A stretch of 64,000 bases of DNA, from NCBI RefSeq assembly GCF_016887565.1, contig NZ_CP069396.1, positions 8,476,001 to 8,540,000 on the forward strand. Reading direction: 5' to 3'. The notes below the pieces were generated by a model that worked only from the letters and a program-made list of their open reading frames with translations, made no database searches and was not told where the DNA came from. The DNA is from Archangium violaceum. GTDB lineage: Bacteria > Myxococcota > Myxococcia > Myxococcales > Myxococcaceae. The translations under genes and the position numbers were made by a program. Of this stretch, positions 63,481-64,000 are shown piece after piece; the first letter of the stretch is position 1, and every line of letters starts with the position of its first letter.

Positions 63481-64000
63481 GCGACAACGACACCAAGAAG
63501 CCCACCGGAGACTCGCAGACGCCCCCCAAGGGCGCGCCCTCCGAGACCCGCGAGGCGCCCGGCTCCACGCCGAAGCACCCGCCCGCGGGCGCGAAGCTGG
63601 ATACGCCTCCGGCCGCGCACAGCGCCCCCACGGCGCCTCCGCCGCCCCCGGCCGCCAAGCCGGCCGGCCCTCCCCCGCCGAAGAACCCGGGCTTCGTCAC
63701 CTGCACCATCGACGGCAAGGAAGTCGTGGTGAAGCCGGGGACGAACATGATCGAGGCGGCCCGCATGGTCGGCTCGGACATCCCCTACTTCTGCTACCAC
63801 CCGCGCCTGTCCATCGCGGCCAACTGCCGCATGTGCATGGTGGAGGCCTCCAACGCCCCCAAGCTGGTGCCCGCCTGCCAGACGCCCATCGCCGAGGGTC
63901 AGGTCATCAAGACCACCACCCCCAAGGTGAAGGAGCAGCAGCGCGCCGTCATGGAGTTCCTGCTCCTCAACCACCCGGTCGACTGCTCCATCTGCGACCA
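63477..64000 (+). CDS. nuoG: NADH-quinone oxidoreductase subunit G, N-terminal part (cut by the right edge)
   Basis: Complex I 75-kDa-type subunit; 174 residues are present. The GTG at 63477 overlaps the nuoD stop. The first 80 residues are Pro/Ala/Lys-rich and not conserved. The [2Fe-2S] domain follows: FVTCTIDGKEVVV, PYFCYHPRLSIAANCRMCMVE and LVPACQTP provide four cysteines. The window ends in the HPVDCSICD segment of the next 4Fe-4S cluster. The long proline-rich leader is unusual. Confidence 0.92.
   Translation, partial: MSDNDTKKPTGDSQTPPKGAPSETREAPGSTPKHPPAGAKLDTPPAAHSAPTAPPPPPAAKPAGPPPPKNPGFVTCTIDGKEVVVKPGTNMIEAARMVGSDIPYFCYHPRLSIAANCRMCMVEASNAPKLVPACQTPIAEGQVIKTTTPKVKEQQRAVMEFLLLNHPVDCSICD

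Overview
The window is a single high-GC chromosomal stretch, about 56 protein genes packed with short gaps and many 4-nt ATGA/GTGA overlaps. It looks like a myxobacterium of the Cystobacterineae type (Archangium, Cystobacter and relatives). The grounds are a MYXO-CTERM tail on a secreted amidase, a glutamic-type CPBP protease resembling the Myxococcus myxosortase MrtX, many lipoproteins and two-component/second-messenger proteins, a lidless Hsp70 with a proline-rich J protein, and the overall gene style. I see no insertion sequence, prophage, CRISPR array or rRNA operon. The genus call is inference.

Layout. 1-5500: glycolytic gap-pgk operon (pgk cut by the left edge), a secreted amidase and diacylglycerol kinase. 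5.5-13.6 kb: a small TTG-start protein, an FAD oxidoreductase, a PUA-type methyltransferase, a START protein, an OB/HD phosphohydrolase and an MshEN/HD-GYP/PATAN regulator. 13.6-20 kb: metG-HEAT-tatD operon, an NRDE protein and a flavin monooxygenase-like protein. 20-24.7 kb: cold-shock protein, a PLP trans-sulfuration enzyme divergent from an Lrp/AsnC regulator, and holB-holA. 24.9-33.3 kb: DUF2400 protein, lipoprotein phosphatase, MEDS histidine kinase, Rieske protein plus His-rich MoaB, PolX, a degenerate trypsin-like protein with the MrtX-like protease, and a class II amidotransferase-like protein without its cysteine.

33.5-40.8 kb is a protein-quality-control block: lidless DnaK, J protein and CvpA-like membrane protein in one direction, facing a ClpX-like AAA+ unfoldase without the zinc domain; then arginine decarboxylase speA. 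40.9-49.2 kb is mostly cell-surface and secreted: SGNH esterase with an AbfB domain, two lipoproteins (one a GH16 lacking the acid/base glutamate), hemerythrin, TAXI receptor and patatin. 49.3-59 kb: a large CorA-tailed membrane protein, a helical protein, an Rrf2-led operon with a deoxyhypusine-synthase-like enzyme and OsmC, a PHP phosphoesterase, cytochrome P450 and a chemoreceptor. 59.1-64 kb: nuoA-nuoB, terminator, adenylate cyclase, then a promoter and nuoC-nuoD-nuoG (nuoG cut by the right edge).

Working links: SpeA (agmatine) and the deoxyhypusine-synthase-like enzyme may both serve polyamine metabolism; the MrtX-like protease could process the MYXO-CTERM amidase in the same window; the Hsp70/J/CvpA/ClpX-like group may form one proteostasis module. 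Several genes (amidase, trypsin-like, P450, nuoA) have sigma70-type promoters whose -10 box ends only 9-10 nt before the start codon and no Shine-Dalgarno, suggesting near-leaderless mRNAs. A hairpin repeat family (about six copies at four loci) sits at gene 3' ends. I found no clear wholly novel multi-gene system; the most unusual items are the ZBD-less ClpX with the lidless Hsp70 group, the cyclase inside the nuo cluster, and a run of enzyme homologues missing key catalytic residues.
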